From Pelagicoccus sp. SDUM812002 (GTDB lineage Bacteria > Verrucomicrobiota > Verrucomicrobiia > Opitutales > Opitutaceae): a stretch of 64,000 nt of DNA. The notes beneath the pieces are model-generated. The model made no database searches, was not told the DNA's origin, and saw only the letters and a program-made list of their open reading frames with translations. The position numbers were made by a program, and so were the translations under genes. The stretch covers positions 186,001 to 250,000 of the forward strand of contig NZ_JARXHX010000004.1 of NCBI RefSeq assembly GCF_031127835.1, read 5' to 3'. Within the stretch, counting starts at the first letter, position 1. Each line of letters begins with the position of its first letter. Positions 7,506 to 16,206 of the stretch are shown here, piece after piece.

Positions 7506-8633
7506 ATGCAACTTTTTAAACGAGGCGGCACGCTCACATTGGTAAGCGTTGCCGCCTCTTTTTTATTCTACGGCTGCCAGAGTACCGAGTCCACCAAGGT
7601 GGAAGAGAGAGTTGTTCCTCCTCCCGCGGAGGAGATGCCAGCCGACTTACAGAGTGAGACTCCGCCGGAGACAAATGTTGAAAAGCCAAGTGCGGCGGAA
7701 CTGCGGGAATTGGAGGAGGCGATTGAGGCGAAATCTCAGCCAAAGTTGAGAGAGCCGCGCTCCATCACGGAACAGGCAAAATTATATGGAGCCAAAGTGA
7801 CGCGTCTCGAACAAAGCAAGGAGTGGAAGCTGACGAAGGGCGACCGAATCTTAATGCTGAAGGAAGGCAGTCGTAACGCGTCTCTTGACGGCGTGAAGGT
7901 GATGTTGGATACGCCACTCAAGCGTGAGCGGGGAAATTGGCGATTAGGCGAGAGCGATCAGAAGATCGTTCTCAACTCGGCATTCGGAGCTTCGAAAGCG
8001 GGCGGAATCGAAGCGGGCACGATCGTCATCGATCCGGGCCATGGGGGCGTGCACGATGGAGCCAAAAACCAATCGATCGGCATATTGGAGAAGAATTTGG
8101 CCCTCGACGTTTCGCTACGGCTGCAAGGCCATTTGGAAGCGAACGGTTTCAAGGTGGTTTTGACGCGCTACGACGATCGCCACGTTGAGCTCAAGGAACG
8201 TCCCGCGATCGCTAATGGCTTAAAGGCGGACCTATTTGTGAGCGTTCATTTTAATGCTGCTGGCAAGTCCGATCCGAAAGGGCTGGAAACTTATATGTTT
8301 ACGCCGGAAGGAAATCCAAGCAGCTCTGATTCGGAATCGGGCGATGATGCTGTCTTTTACCCTGTGAATCGTTTTGACCAGCAGAGTTTCGAGTTGGCTT
8401 ACGCCATGCAGAAGACGATGACGACCCGGCTCGGCCGTGAAGATCGAGGCGTGAAGAAAGGACGTTGGGCAGTACTTAAGACTCTGGATTGTCCAGGAGT
8501 GCTGGTTGAGTGCGGCTTCGTATCAAACGATGACGAAGCTTTGCTCATTAGCACTGCCGGCTATCGGGAGCGAGTTTCTCAGGCATTGGCGGATGCAATA
8601 GTCGCTTACGCAGGCGTGGAAAAAAGCGAGTAG
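7506..8633 (+). CDS. N-acetylmuramoyl-L-alanine amidase, predicted lipoprotein
   Basis: Amidase_3 enzymes cut the MurNAc-L-Ala bond in peptidoglycan and act in cell separation and wall turnover. The 375-residue protein begins with a lipoprotein signal (VAASFLFYGC, lipid Cys at 24), followed by a Pro/Glu-rich linker to about residue 80. The catalytic domain occupies the C-terminal half, with zinc ligands in IDPGHGG, ILEKNLALDV and FVSVHFNA and the catalytic Glu in VLVECGFVSN. The lipobox requires the ATG at 7506 or very near it. A complete intrinsic terminator lies inside codons 6-20, so expression from the infC promoter would need read-through. crcB follows after 16 bases. Confidence 0.93.
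   Translation: MQLFKRGGTLTLVSVAASFLFYGCQSTESTKVEERVVPPPAEEMPADLQSETPPETNVEKPSAAELRELEEAIEAKSQPKLREPRSITEQAKLYGAKVTRLEQSKEWKLTKGDRILMLKEGSRNASLDGVKVMLDTPLKRERGNWRLGESDQKIVLNSAFGASKAGGIEAGTIVIDPGHGGVHDGAKNQSIGILEKNLALDVSLRLQGHLEANGFKVVLTRYDDRHVELKERPAIANGLKADLFVSVHFNAAGKSDPKGLETYMFTPEGNPSSSDSESGDDAVFYPVNRFDQQSFELAYAMQKTMTTRLGREDRGVKKGRWAVLKTLDCPGVLVECGFVSNDDEALLISTAGYRERVSQALADAIVAYAGVEKSE
7522..7564 (+). terminator. Intrinsic terminator inside the start of the amidase gene
   Basis: GAGGCGGCACGCT pairs with AGCG-T-TGCCGCCTC (13 base pairs, one bulged T, 10-base loop at 7535-7544), followed directly by six T at 7559-7564. It is the only clear terminator after infC, yet it sits in codons 6-20 of the amidase gene. 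The T-run encodes part of the signal-peptide hydrophobic core. Confidence 0.85.
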
Positions 8634-8649
8634 GGGCGACCGTACAATC

Positions 8650-9039
8650 ATGGATCCTAAATCTATTCTCCTCGTCGGTCTTGGGAGCGCGTTGGGAGGC
8701 AGTCTTCGCTATGTGACGGTGATGTGGATTGACCGTAGAGCTACGGGAGATTTCCCAATGAGCGTTTTGATCGCGAATGTGGTGGGCTCCTTTTTGATCG
8801 GATTGTTGCTTCCGATGTATTCGAAATTTGGATGGGGAAAGGAAGAGGCGATTCCTCTTTTTCTATCATTTGGACTACTTGGTGGGTACACCACGTTTTC
8901 TACCTTTTCTTTGCAGACGCTCAAATTGTTGCAGGGAGGGTACTATGGGTTGGCAGGCCTGAACGCTGCCGGGAGTTTCTTCGCTTGTTTACTGGCGGTC
9001 TTCTGCGGGTGGAAGCTGGGGCAAATGATTTGGGGCTAG
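8650..9039 (+). CDS. crcB: Fluoride ion channel CrcB/FluC
   Basis: FluC proteins are small dimeric channels that export fluoride across the inner membrane. The 129 residues contain four hydrophobic segments and the family signatures GSALGGSLRY near the N-terminus, NVVGSFLIGL in the second helix and GGYTTFSTFS in the third, which carries the fluoride-track phenylalanines and the Na-site region. It is a single full-length gene rather than a split pair. It lies 16 bases after the amidase gene, which leaves no room for a fluoride riboswitch directly in front of it. Confidence 0.95.
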   Translation: MDPKSILLVGLGSALGGSLRYVTVMWIDRRATGDFPMSVLIANVVGSFLIGLLLPMYSKFGWGKEEAIPLFLSFGLLGGYTTFSTFSLQTLKLLQGGYYGLAGLNAAGSFFACLLAVFCGWKLGQMIWG

Positions 9040-9116
9040 GCGGCCTTGAACGCGATTTGCAGCCCAGGGGCTGAAGTCAACCCTGTCGGCTTTGTTTGGC
9101 TCCGCCCTACGGTGCG

Positions 9117-9152
9117 AAAAAGCCGCGTTCCAGATGTTGGATACGCGGCTTT
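9117..9152 (-). terminator. Intrinsic terminator of clpP
   Basis: On the minus strand AAAGCCGCGT pairs with ACGCGGCTTT, followed by TTTTT. It lies 24 bases beyond the clpP stop codon and ends the leftward suf-clpP region. Confidence 0.8.
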
Positions 9153-9175
9153 GTGAAAGTAAAATTCGGTTCTGA

Positions 9176-9754
9176 TTAGATCGTTTCGATGATTTTGTCA
9201 GCGAGACCGTAGTTGATCGCTTCTTGAGCACTCATGTAGAAGTCGCGGTCGGTATCGGTTTGGATCTTTTCCAACGGCTGACCAGAAGCTTCAGAAAGAA
9301 TGCGATTCAGCTCCTCGCGAGTCTTCTCCATATCTTGAGCGAAGATGTGAATGTCTACCGCTGGACCTTGGAACTGTCCGCCGATGAGTGGCTGATGGAT
9401 CAGTACTTTAGCGTGTGGGTAGAGGAGACGTTTCCCTTTTTTAGGGGCCGAAAGAAGGATTGATCCCATCGAGGCTGCGAGGCCTGTGACGACGACGGTC
9501 ACCTCTGAGGTGATGAGCTTGATCGTATCGTAGATGGCGAGGCCAGCTGTCACGGAGCCACCTGGAGTGTTGATATAAAAGGTGATATCCTTTCCCGGCG
9601 CGTCCGCTTCGAGATAGAGGAGCTTTTCTGTGACGTCCTTGGCGGTTTCGTCGGAAACTTGTCCCCACAGGAAGATTTTGCGCTCTTCGAGAAACTTTTT
9701 TTGGATCTGCGAGCCGATCTGGGATTCTGATGATTTTTCTTCTTTTTTGGGCAT
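9176..9754 (-). CDS. clpP: ATP-dependent Clp protease proteolytic subunit
   Basis: ClpP forms a double seven-subunit ring that degrades proteins fed to it by ClpX or ClpA-type ATPases. The 192 residues have family length. The catalytic triad is visible: Ser in GLAASMGSILL, His in VLIHQPLIGG and Asp in QTDTDRDFYM. The glycine-rich substrate strand TPGGSVTAG is present. I chose the ATG at 9754 (MPKKEEKSSE) rather than 17 residues upstream. clpX is not adjacent; the upstream neighbour on the same strand is sufT, 130 bases away, so clpP may have its own promoter. Confidence 0.95.
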   Translation of the reverse strand: MPKKEEKSSESQIGSQIQKKFLEERKIFLWGQVSDETAKDVTEKLLYLEADAPGKDITFYINTPGGSVTAGLAIYDTIKLITSEVTVVVTGLAASMGSILLSAPKKGKRLLYPHAKVLIHQPLIGGQFQGPAVDIHIFAQDMEKTREELNRILSEASGQPLEKIQTDTDRDFYMSAQEAINYGLADKIIETI

Positions 9755-9884
9755 CTGTAATTTGTTGGTTGTAGTTGTTGGTAGCCAACAAGCTGCGATT
9801 GGCAAGGAATTCGACGCGAAAGACGAGAACTGAAGTCCTCGTCATTGCCTAAATATCTAGTGACAACCGCTTTCGAGTGATGAC

Positions 9885-10463
9885 TTACACGAGGCCCAAG
9901 ATCATGCGGCCTTCTTCGCTGATCATGCTTTGGTCCCAAGCTGGTTCCCAGACAAGATTGACCTCGGCTTCGTCAGCGCCAGGTACGAGCATTATCTTGC
10001 TCTTGGCGTCTTCGGCTATGGCGGGCCCCATGCCGCAACCAGGAGCAGTGAGGGTCATTTGTACGACGACCTTGTTGGCGCTGTTCTCGGTTTCCTCAAC
10101 GACCATGGAGTAAACAAGTCCTAAATCCACGATGTTGACTGGGATTTCAGGATCGTAAACGTTGCGGAGCTGCTGCCAGATTGCTTCCTCGTCGGGCGAC
10201 TCCCCTGAGGGCTCAGCCTTGGACTGCTTGGCAGCTTCTGCGGCAGCGGCTTGTTCCTCCGCGATATCGGATCCGAGAGCGTCTGCGTCGCGACCGTCTA
10301 TGCGGGCTAGCCCGTAGTCGGTCATGACGGTGTAGCTGCCGCCTAATTGCTGGGTGATGTGTACCTTCGAAAGGGCGGGAAGCTGAATGGGGTCGCCACT
10401 TGGAATTTGTACCGCTTCAACCTCGCGGGTGAGGCTGCGTTGCTGCTGTTCTTCGGTCTGCAT
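9885..10463 (-). CDS. sufT: Probable Fe-S assembly protein SufT (DUF59/MIP18 family)
   Basis: SufT proteins help deliver or mature Fe-S clusters. The 192 residues split into an N-terminal region with the SufT-type opening (SLTREVEAVQIPSGDPIQLP), an Ala/Glu-rich low-complexity linker at roughly residues 80-100, and a C-terminal DUF59 domain. That domain contains VYDPEIPVNIVDLGLVY and the conserved cysteine in TAPGCGMGPAIA. The ATG at 10463 gives the conserved N-terminus. The gene follows sufD in the leftward suf cluster with a 50-base gap. Confidence 0.9.
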   Translation of the reverse strand: MQTEEQQQRSLTREVEAVQIPSGDPIQLPALSKVHITQQLGGSYTVMTDYGLARIDGRDADALGSDIAEEQAAAAEAAKQSKAEPSGESPDEEAIWQQLRNVYDPEIPVNIVDLGLVYSMVVEETENSANKVVVQMTLTAPGCGMGPAIAEDAKSKIMLVPGADEAEVNLVWEPAWDQSMISEEGRMILGLV

Positions 10464-10513
10464 GGTAATCTGATTAGAGTTCGCTGATTCCGGTTCGCGT
10501 GACAAGCTTGCTC

Positions 10514-11845
10514 CTACTTGCTGAGGCGCTTCTTGAACTTGTCTTGAATGATTTGGCGTGCGTTTTCCGCAACGGTTTCGCAACTGATACGCTCGAGTAT
10601 TTCTTCGAAGAAGCCGTACACGATCAGCTCCTGAGCCTTTTCGCGAGTGATGCCTCGAGCGAGCATGTAGAAAATTTCTTCGTCCTCGATCTGAGATGTA
10701 GTGGCACCATGGCTACACTTGACGTCGTTGGCATCAATTTCGAGCCCGGGCAGGGAATTTGCCTCCGCGGTGCCACTGAGCAGCAAGTTGCGGTTTGTCT
10801 GGTAGGCGTCGGTTTGTTGGGCGCCAGGATCGACCTTGATCAAGCCCGAGAAAATGGTGCGAGCGTTATCGACCAGAGCGTTTTTGAAGAGCAAGTCCGA
10901 AACCGCGTTTGGCGCGGAGTGGGTCTGCAGGGTGCGTTGGTCGATCTCCTGATCGTGGTCTGCGACCGCGAGGGAGAGCATTTCGACCTTGGAGCCAGCT
11001 CCTTTTATTTGCCCGTGCGTTTCGGAGCGGTAGCGTTTGCAGCCAACGTTGACGCTGATGGTCTTCACGTTGGAGTCCTTGCCCGCGACGTTGGAGTTGA
11101 TCTGGAAGCCGAGTGTCTGCTCATTGAAGTTCTGTAGGAGCGTGTAGTCTACAGTGGAACCCACACCGGCGAAGATGTGGTTAACCCCACAGGAAAACGC
11201 CGCTGCGTCTTCGGTGGCAGATAGGTTGGCTTCGACAAGCTTCACCTTCGCCAAGTCCTCGGTGATCACGAGAGTGTGCGGGAAGATGGCGGATCCAGCG
11301 TTGATGCTCCAGTTGTAGACTACGAAGGCATCCTCGATCTCGACGCCCCTTGGAACGTAGAGCAGAGCTCCGTTTTCCATGAAGGCACGGTGTAGGGCGG
11401 CGAACTTCTCGGAGCCGAGGGCGGCCTCTTGCTTCATGAAGTAATCTTTAACGATGTCGCCGTGTTTGGAGACTGCCTCCCGAAACGGTGCCCAGATGAC
11501 GCCTTTTTCGGCAAGCTCGGGAGAGATGCGATCCGCCTGCAGCGTTTGGTCGTCGCCGAATACGAAGCGTCCGGAGAAGTTCTCGATGAAATTCGAGCGG
11601 GCTACGAGGGAAGCGGCGTCGCTAATGCTCGGCAGAGCGGCGAACCTGACGTCTGTCAATTCGAGGCCTTTCACGGTCGCGAAGCGCCAAGGCTCATCGC
11701 GGCGGGTAGGCAAAGCGATACTTTCGAACGTGTCGAAGGCTTCGGATTTGCTCTTTTTCCACCATGATGGAGCTGTATCCAAATCTTCGATATGGCGATT
11801 GAATGCCTCTTTGATCGGACTGATCGCGTCGCTGCTTTCGCTCAT
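10514..11845 (-). CDS. sufD: Fe-S cluster assembly protein SufD
   Basis: SufD pairs with SufB in the SufBC2D scaffold on which clusters are built. The 443 residues have an N-terminal helical region and a C-terminal parallel beta-helix, with the family stretch CSHGATTSQIEDEEIFYMLA near residues 385-405. The protein ends in QDKFKKRLSK. The start at 11845 (MSESSDAISP) was chosen; a GTG nine codons upstream at 11872 is also possible. It lies between sufT and sufB on the same strand and is shorter than SufB, as expected. Confidence 0.95.
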   Translation of the reverse strand: MSESSDAISPIKEAFNRHIEDLDTAPSWWKKSKSEAFDTFESIALPTRRDEPWRFATVKGLELTDVRFAALPSISDAASLVARSNFIENFSGRFVFGDDQTLQADRISPELAEKGVIWAPFREAVSKHGDIVKDYFMKQEAALGSEKFAALHRAFMENGALLYVPRGVEIEDAFVVYNWSINAGSAIFPHTLVITEDLAKVKLVEANLSATEDAAAFSCGVNHIFAGVGSTVDYTLLQNFNEQTLGFQINSNVAGKDSNVKTISVNVGCKRYRSETHGQIKGAGSKVEMLSLAVADHDQEIDQRTLQTHSAPNAVSDLLFKNALVDNARTIFSGLIKVDPGAQQTDAYQTNRNLLLSGTAEANSLPGLEIDANDVKCSHGATTSQIEDEEIFYMLARGITREKAQELIVYGFFEEILERISCETVAENARQIIQDKFKKRLSK

Positions 11846-11915
11846 GGGTGTGTCTTTTGTAAGTGAACTCACTTCTAAATGGGTGTTTGGTTTTCGGTCT
11901 TTGGCGCTAGGTCGC

Positions 11916-13325
11916 TTATCCGACAGAGCCTTCCATTTCCAGTTCGATGAGGCGCTTGAGCTCGACGCTGTATTCCATGGGGAATTGGCGCGTGAGATCG
12001 TTGACGAATCCGTTAACGCTGAGGCTCATCGCTTCACCTTCGCTCAGGCCGCGCTGCTGCATGTAGAATATCTGCTCGGCAGATACTTTGGAGACGGAGG
12101 CTTCGTGCTGCACGGCGTTCTTGTTGCCGCGAACGGTGATGGCTGGGTAAGTGTCGGTGCGTGAGTTCTCGCTGATGAGAAGGGCATCGCATTCGGTGTT
12201 GTTCTTACAGCCTTTCAAGTTTTTCGGCATGTGGACCTGTCCCCGGTATGTCGAACGGCCTTTGCCGACGCTGATCGACTTGGAGATGATGTTGCTGGTG
12301 GTTTCGTCCGCAGCATGGATCATCTTCGCACCCGTGTCTTGGTGCTGTCCGTCGTTGGCGAGGGCGATAGAGAGGACTTCACCACGAGCCTTCTTGCCTT
12401 TCAGAACGACACCTGGGTACTTCATGGTTAGGCGGCTGCCGATGTTGCAGTCGATCCATTTGACGGTCGCTCCTTCGTGAGCGATGGCACGTTTGGTTAC
12501 CAGGTTGAAAACGTTTGAAGACCAGTTCTGCACGGTGACATACTCGATCTTGGCGCCGGGCATGGCGACCAGCTCGACGACTGCGGAGTGCAGAGTGGCT
12601 GTGTCAAACTTCGGAGCGGTACAACCTTCCATGTAGGTGACCTCAGAGCCTTCGTCGGCGATAATGAGAGTCCGTTCGAACTGGCCGAAGTTTTCCGCGT
12701 TGATGCGGAAGTAGGCTTGCAGCGGGTGGCTCACCTTCACGCCTGGAGGGACGTAGATGAATGAACCGCCGGAGAAAACGGCACTGTTGAGAGCAGAGAA
12801 CTTGTTGTCACCGGTAGGGATGACCTTGCCGAACCACTTCTTGAAAATTTCGGGGTGTTTCATGAGCCCCTCAGTGGAACCCACGAAAATAACACCCTGC
12901 TTGCCGACGCTTTCCTTGATATTTGAATACGCGGCTTCGGAGTCGAACTGCGCTTCGACACCGGCGAGGAACTTGCGTTCGTTCTCCGGAATACCGAGGC
13001 GTTCGAAGGTTTGCTTCACATCGTCGGGAACGTCGTCCCACGTCTTGGATGCACGATTACCCCCAGAGAGGTAGTAGCGGATCTTGTTGAAGTCGATGTT
13101 TTCAAGGTCCTTGGTCGCCCAGTTAGTCGGCATGGGCTTAGACTCGAAGACCTTCAGGGCACGCTTACGAAAGTCGCGGATCCATTGGTCTTCCTCTTTG
13201 ACGTCGCAAATGTAGTCGATGACTTTCTCGGAAAGTCCGATCCCCGCGTCGAATTTATGACTTTCGGTGAAACGGAAATTCCCTTTCTCGCGATCGACTT
13301 CGATTTCTGAATTTGGTGTAACCAT
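11916..13325 (-). CDS. sufB: Fe-S cluster assembly protein SufB
   Basis: SufB is the core subunit on which sulfur from SufS is assembled into a cluster. The 469 residues are full length. Family signatures include [40 protein letters not shown] and the C-terminal [20 protein letters not shown]. The conserved Cys and Glu positions around EGCTAPKF and [18 protein letters not shown] are visible. It sits between sufC and sufD, 45 bases after sufC and 70 before sufD, consistent with a single leftward transcript. Confidence 0.97.
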   Translation of the reverse strand: MVTPNSEIEVDREKGNFRFTESHKFDAGIGLSEKVIDYICDVKEEDQWIRDFRKRALKVFESKPMPTNWATKDLENIDFNKIRYYLSGGNRASKTWDDVPDDVKQTFERLGIPENERKFLAGVEAQFDSEAAYSNIKESVGKQGVIFVGSTEGLMKHPEIFKKWFGKVIPTGDNKFSALNSAVFSGGSFIYVPPGVKVSHPLQAYFRINAENFGQFERTLIIADEGSEVTYMEGCTAPKFDTATLHSAVVELVAMPGAKIEYVTVQNWSSNVFNLVTKRAIAHEGATVKWIDCNIGSRLTMKYPGVVLKGKKARGEVLSIALANDGQHQDTGAKMIHAADETTSNIISKSISVGKGRSTYRGQVHMPKNLKGCKNNTECDALLISENSRTDTYPAITVRGNKNAVQHEASVSKVSAEQIFYMQQRGLSEGEAMSLSVNGFVNDLTRQFPMEYSVELKRLIELEMEGSVG

Positions 13326-13370
13326 AATTTTGGTACGTTGAATGTTTTCGTGACTAGCGATTCGCTAGCG

Positions 13371-14138
13371 TTACGATGCGGCGACTTCGCCAGCGAGTTC
13401 CTTGACCCACTCGTAACCCCTGCTTTCGAGCTCGAGGGCGAGTTCCTTGGGACCGCTCTTGACGATACGGCCGTCATACATGACATGCACGACATCGGGG
13501 ATGATGTAGTCGAGGAGACGTTGATAGTGGGTGATGACGAGGGCACCGAGGTTCGGGCCACGCATAGAGTTTACACCTTCGGCGACGATCTTGAGGGCGT
13601 CGATATCGAGGCCAGAGTCGGTTTCGTCGAGCACTGCGTACTTGGGCTCAAGCATTGCCATTTGGAGAATTTCGCAGCGCTTCTTTTCGCCGCCGGAGAA
13701 ACCATCGTTTACGGAGCGGGCGGTGAACTTGCGGTCGATCTTGAGCATGTCCATCTTGGCATAGAGGGACTTGTAGTAGTCGGGGGCATTGAGCTCCTCG
13801 TCCTCTGGCAGGCGAGCATTGAGGGCCGCTCGAATGAAGTTAGCGATGGTAACGCCTGGTATTTCCATCGGGTACTGGAAGGCTAGGAAAAGTCCGGCAC
13901 GAGAGCGCTCGTCCGCCTCCATGTCCATGATGCTCTCGCCGTCGACGATGACCTCACCGCTTGTGACCTCGTAGTCAGGGTGGCCTGCTATAGCTTTCGC
14001 CAGGGTGCTCTTGCCGGTGCCGTTTGGACCCATGATGGCGTGAACTTCACCCTTTGGAACCGTTAGGCTGAAGTCTTTTAGGATCTGCTTGTCGCCGATG
14101 CTTACGTTGAGGTTCTTTATTTCGAGTTTGTTGCTCAT
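13371..14138 (-). CDS. sufC: Fe-S cluster assembly ATPase SufC
   Basis: SufC is the ABC-type ATPase whose dimerisation drives conformational change in the SufB-SufD scaffold. The 255 residues carry Walker [10 protein letters not shown] near residue 37, the ABC signature [13 protein letters not shown] and Walker [13 protein letters not shown]. SufC-specific features include [20 protein letters not shown]. It has no membrane segments. It is the first structural gene of the cluster, preceding sufB, and follows the Fur-family regulator by 27 bases. Confidence 0.97.
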   Translation of the reverse strand: MSNKLEIKNLNVSIGDKQILKDFSLTVPKGEVHAIMGPNGTGKSTLAKAIAGHPDYEVTSGEVIVDGESIMDMEADERSRAGLFLAFQYPMEIPGVTIANFIRAALNARLPEDEELNAPDYYKSLYAKMDMLKIDRKFTARSVNDGFSGGEKKRCEILQMAMLEPKYAVLDETDSGLDIDALKIVAEGVNSMRGPNLGALVITHYQRLLDYIIPDVVHVMYDGRIVKSGPKELALELESRGYEWVKELAGEVAAS

Positions 14139-14165
14139 GGTAATTTAAAATTTTGGTTCTTTTGG

Positions 14166-14597
14166 TTAGGCGATAGGTTCAGCAGCCGCTTTTCCGCGGA
14201 AGGTAATGTCAATAGAGCTGACGTCAAAACCCTGTGGAAGGAGGTGTGTCAGCTTCGAAATGGTAGCGGGATCGAGCTGGACGTCATAAATCGTTCCGGA
14301 CTCGTTGTCGTGAAAGTGGGCGTGCTCGGTGAGGTTTGGGCAGTAGCGAGTGGATTCTCGCTCGAGGTGAACTTGCTTGACGAGGTCGCACTGTACGAGT
14401 GTGTCGAGGCAATTGTAAACGGTTGCTAACGAGATGGTTGGCATCTCTTGCTTGGCTCGAGCGAAGATCTCGTCAGCGGTGGGGTGGTCTCGCTTAGTTA
14501 GGATCGCGTCGTATACGATCTCGCGCTGGCGAGTCGAACGAAGACCGGAAGCGGCGAGCTTCTGATGCAGGATCTCTGTTTTGACTTCGTTGTTCAT
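14166..14597 (-). CDS. Fur-family transcriptional regulator of the suf cluster
   Basis: This 143-residue protein has the Fur-family winged helix (GLRSTRQREIVYDAI and HPTADEIFARAK, recognition region TISLATVYNCLDTL) and a dimerisation domain with EHAHFHDNESGTIYDV, which supplies metal-binding histidines. The paired CxxC motifs of the structural zinc site are missing; only isolated cysteines remain. It is closest in style to PerR/Fur-like repressors, but the sensed signal (iron, peroxide or another metal) cannot be told from sequence. It is first in the leftward suf cluster, directly downstream of three palindromes that it probably binds, so autoregulation is likely. Confidence 0.88.
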   Translation of the reverse strand: MNNEVKTEILHQKLAASGLRSTRQREIVYDAILTKRDHPTADEIFARAKQEMPTISLATVYNCLDTLVQCDLVKQVHLERESTRYCPNLTEHAHFHDNESGTIYDVQLDPATISKLTHLLPQGFDVSSIDITFRGKAAAEPIA

Positions 14598-14619
14598 TGT
14601 TTCTTGGTGGCGTGTTTAT

Positions 14620-14693
14620 TTGGAATAACTCTAAGTCGCAGTATCGAAATGGAATAATTCTAAATATCAAGTGAAAATTGGAATCGTTCCAAA
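14620..14693 (-). promoter_or_regulatory. Three phased Fur-family operator-like palindromes before the suf cluster
   Basis: Three copies of a TTGGAATnnnTCyAAa-like element start with TGGAAT at 14621, 14650 and 14679, exactly 29 bases apart. The copy at 14678-14693 (TTGGAATCGTTCCAAA) is a near-perfect palindrome; the others are degenerate on one side. A weak promoter can be drawn on the minus strand: TTGATA at 14665-14670 and GATACT at 14640-14645, with a long 19-base spacer. That would put one operator upstream of -35, one between the boxes and one at the transcript start. Operator function is inferred from position and symmetry. Confidence 0.65.
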
Positions 14694-14699
14694 TAAAGG

Positions 14700-14906
14700 A
14701 GACAAAGGTGTTTAATTGGAGGATGAGTTCTGGGTGCTAGGTTTCAGGTTCCGGGTGCCAGATTCCGGATTTTAGGGTCTAAGGGCGTGTGGGTGGTGTA
14801 TGGGGGCTTCGCGAGGTGAGTGCAGCTGGTAATTGGGGGCAGTGCGTTGATCGGGCTGCTTATTCGGCGAAGGGAGGTCGTTTCCAAAGGGGATTTGATC
14901 GGCGGG
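14700..14906. other. Non-coding gap between the suf cluster and the amidohydrolase
   Basis: No gene is supported here. The stretch 14725-14775 contains imperfect repeats of GGGTGCYAG...TTCCGG that look like intergenic debris. No terminator with a T-run was found for the amidohydrolase gene. Confidence 0.5.
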
Positions 14907-16019
14907 CTATTCGGGAAAGAGGGATGCGTCGAGGCCGGGGATGAGATTGAGGGCGTTTTGGTAGTAGAGCTTTTTGAGGATTTCGTCGGGGAGATCGAGG
15001 CCGTACATGCGCCAGAAGGCGTGGTAGCGTTTGTAGTAGGGGAAGTACTCGTCGTCGGTTTCGAGGACGCGGAAGTAGGTGTGGAATTCTTGGGGGTGGT
15101 AGGCGTCTTTTCCGAAGAGGACGCGGTCCTGGTATTTCTCGAAGAAGCGGTTGGCGGCGCGGGGCTGGCGTCCCAGTTCAGCGATGACGGCGGCGATGCC
15201 GACGTGCATGTTGGGAATTTCGTCGAGAAGCTGGCCGAGCTTGTCGAGGTCATTGGCGTGCCAGCCCATGTGGGCGGCGATGAATTGGGTTTTAGGGTGG
15301 GCTTTGAACATGCGGTGTTGCTCGGACATGATTTGGGCCCAGGGGGCGGGATCGGTGTCGGAGCGTTTGCGTCGGGGGTGGGTTTTGAGTTCGAGCCAGC
15401 GTTCGTTTTGCTCGTCCTGTGGAAGCCAGAACTGTTTGGGGTCGGCGGAGTGGATGAGGACGGGGATTCCGAGTTCGCCGCATTTGTCCCAAACGGGACC
15501 AAGACGCGGGTCGTCGACGGCGATGCGGTTTCCTTTTGTATCCGTGTTGGACATACCGAGTCCCTTGAAGATTTTGAGGCCTTTGGCTCCGTTTTCGAAA
15601 TCGGTCTGCAGCTGGGCGAGGGTACGGACTTTCCAGTCGGCTTGATCGACGTTGTTGAAGTCTAGGTTTGTGAATACGACGAAGCGGTTGGGGTAGTGTT
15701 GGGCGACGTTGTCGGTCATGGCCTTGAGGCGGGAGCCGCCACGGCCAGAGAGGTTGACCATGATGGCCATGTTCATGGCGTCCATCTCGGTGGCGAGCTG
15801 GGTAAGGTTTTGGGAGTCCATTTGCCACTGGTGCGAATGCACGTCAATGAAGGGGAAGCGGGCGCGGGTGACGATATGTTCCGGCACGACGAGGCTGGAA
15901 GGCGGGTCGTAGGCTTCCCATTCGAGACTTTGGGCTGCGGAGTCGGGGACAATATTAGGGAGGAGGCTGAGAGCTGCGAGGGCGATTGGGGTGGTGGTGG
16001 CGTAGAGTCGGCTTTTCAT
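14907..16019 (-). CDS. Exported amidohydrolase-family protein (Amidohydro_2)
   Basis: The 370-residue protein has an N-terminal signal peptide (LALSLLPNIVPDSAAQS region, after MKSRLYATTTPIALAA) and a metal-dependent amidohydrolase barrel. Likely metal residues are FIDVHSHQW near residue 59, a lysine or acid pair around GLKIFKGLGM, VLIHSADP, IAAHMGWHAND and the late Asp in VLFGKDAYHP. These match the ACMSD/4-oxalomesaconate-type superfamily, but the substrate is unknown. The ATG at 16019 was chosen because it begins the signal peptide. It is divergent from the broken P450 gene at 16207. The GC-rich third positions differ somewhat from neighbouring housekeeping genes. Confidence 0.82.
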   Translation of the reverse strand: MKSRLYATTTPIALAALSLLPNIVPDSAAQSLEWEAYDPPSSLVVPEHIVTRARFPFIDVHSHQWQMDSQNLTQLATEMDAMNMAIMVNLSGRGGSRLKAMTDNVAQHYPNRFVVFTNLDFNNVDQADWKVRTLAQLQTDFENGAKGLKIFKGLGMSNTDTKGNRIAVDDPRLGPVWDKCGELGIPVLIHSADPKQFWLPQDEQNERWLELKTHPRRKRSDTDPAPWAQIMSEQHRMFKAHPKTQFIAAHMGWHANDLDKLGQLLDEIPNMHVGIAAVIAELGRQPRAANRFFEKYQDRVLFGKDAYHPQEFHTYFRVLETDDEYFPYYKRYHAFWRMYGLDLPDEILKKLYYQNALNLIPGLDASLFPE

Positions 16020-16206
16020 AGTTGGAGGGCTTGGCTTTGTTTGGAGTATGGTTGGGCGAGAGAAGCAACGTGCGATGGGTTTACCCAGTAGACCCGCTGA
16101 GGCGGGGGCCATTGCAGACTTGTCCTTAGAAGGCACGGTGCGCGGTTGGTTCAGTGCTGGAATCGCGCGTGGGACTGCGCGGCATGCGGCGGGCTGAGAG
16201 GTCGTT

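Noticed and set aside
8634-8649. Fluoride riboswitch before crcB
   Set aside because: The gap after the amidase gene is only 16 bases, too short for a riboswitch, and no pseudoknot-forming pattern was seen in the end of the amidase gene.
14744-15665. Long open frames on both strands overlapping the amidohydrolase (252 and 281 codons)
   Set aside because: They are shadows of the amidohydrolase gene: the composition is low-complexity (Ser/Thr/Pro- or Gly/Val/Glu-rich), there is no recognisable domain, and the amidohydrolase reading has a signal peptide and metal motifs.
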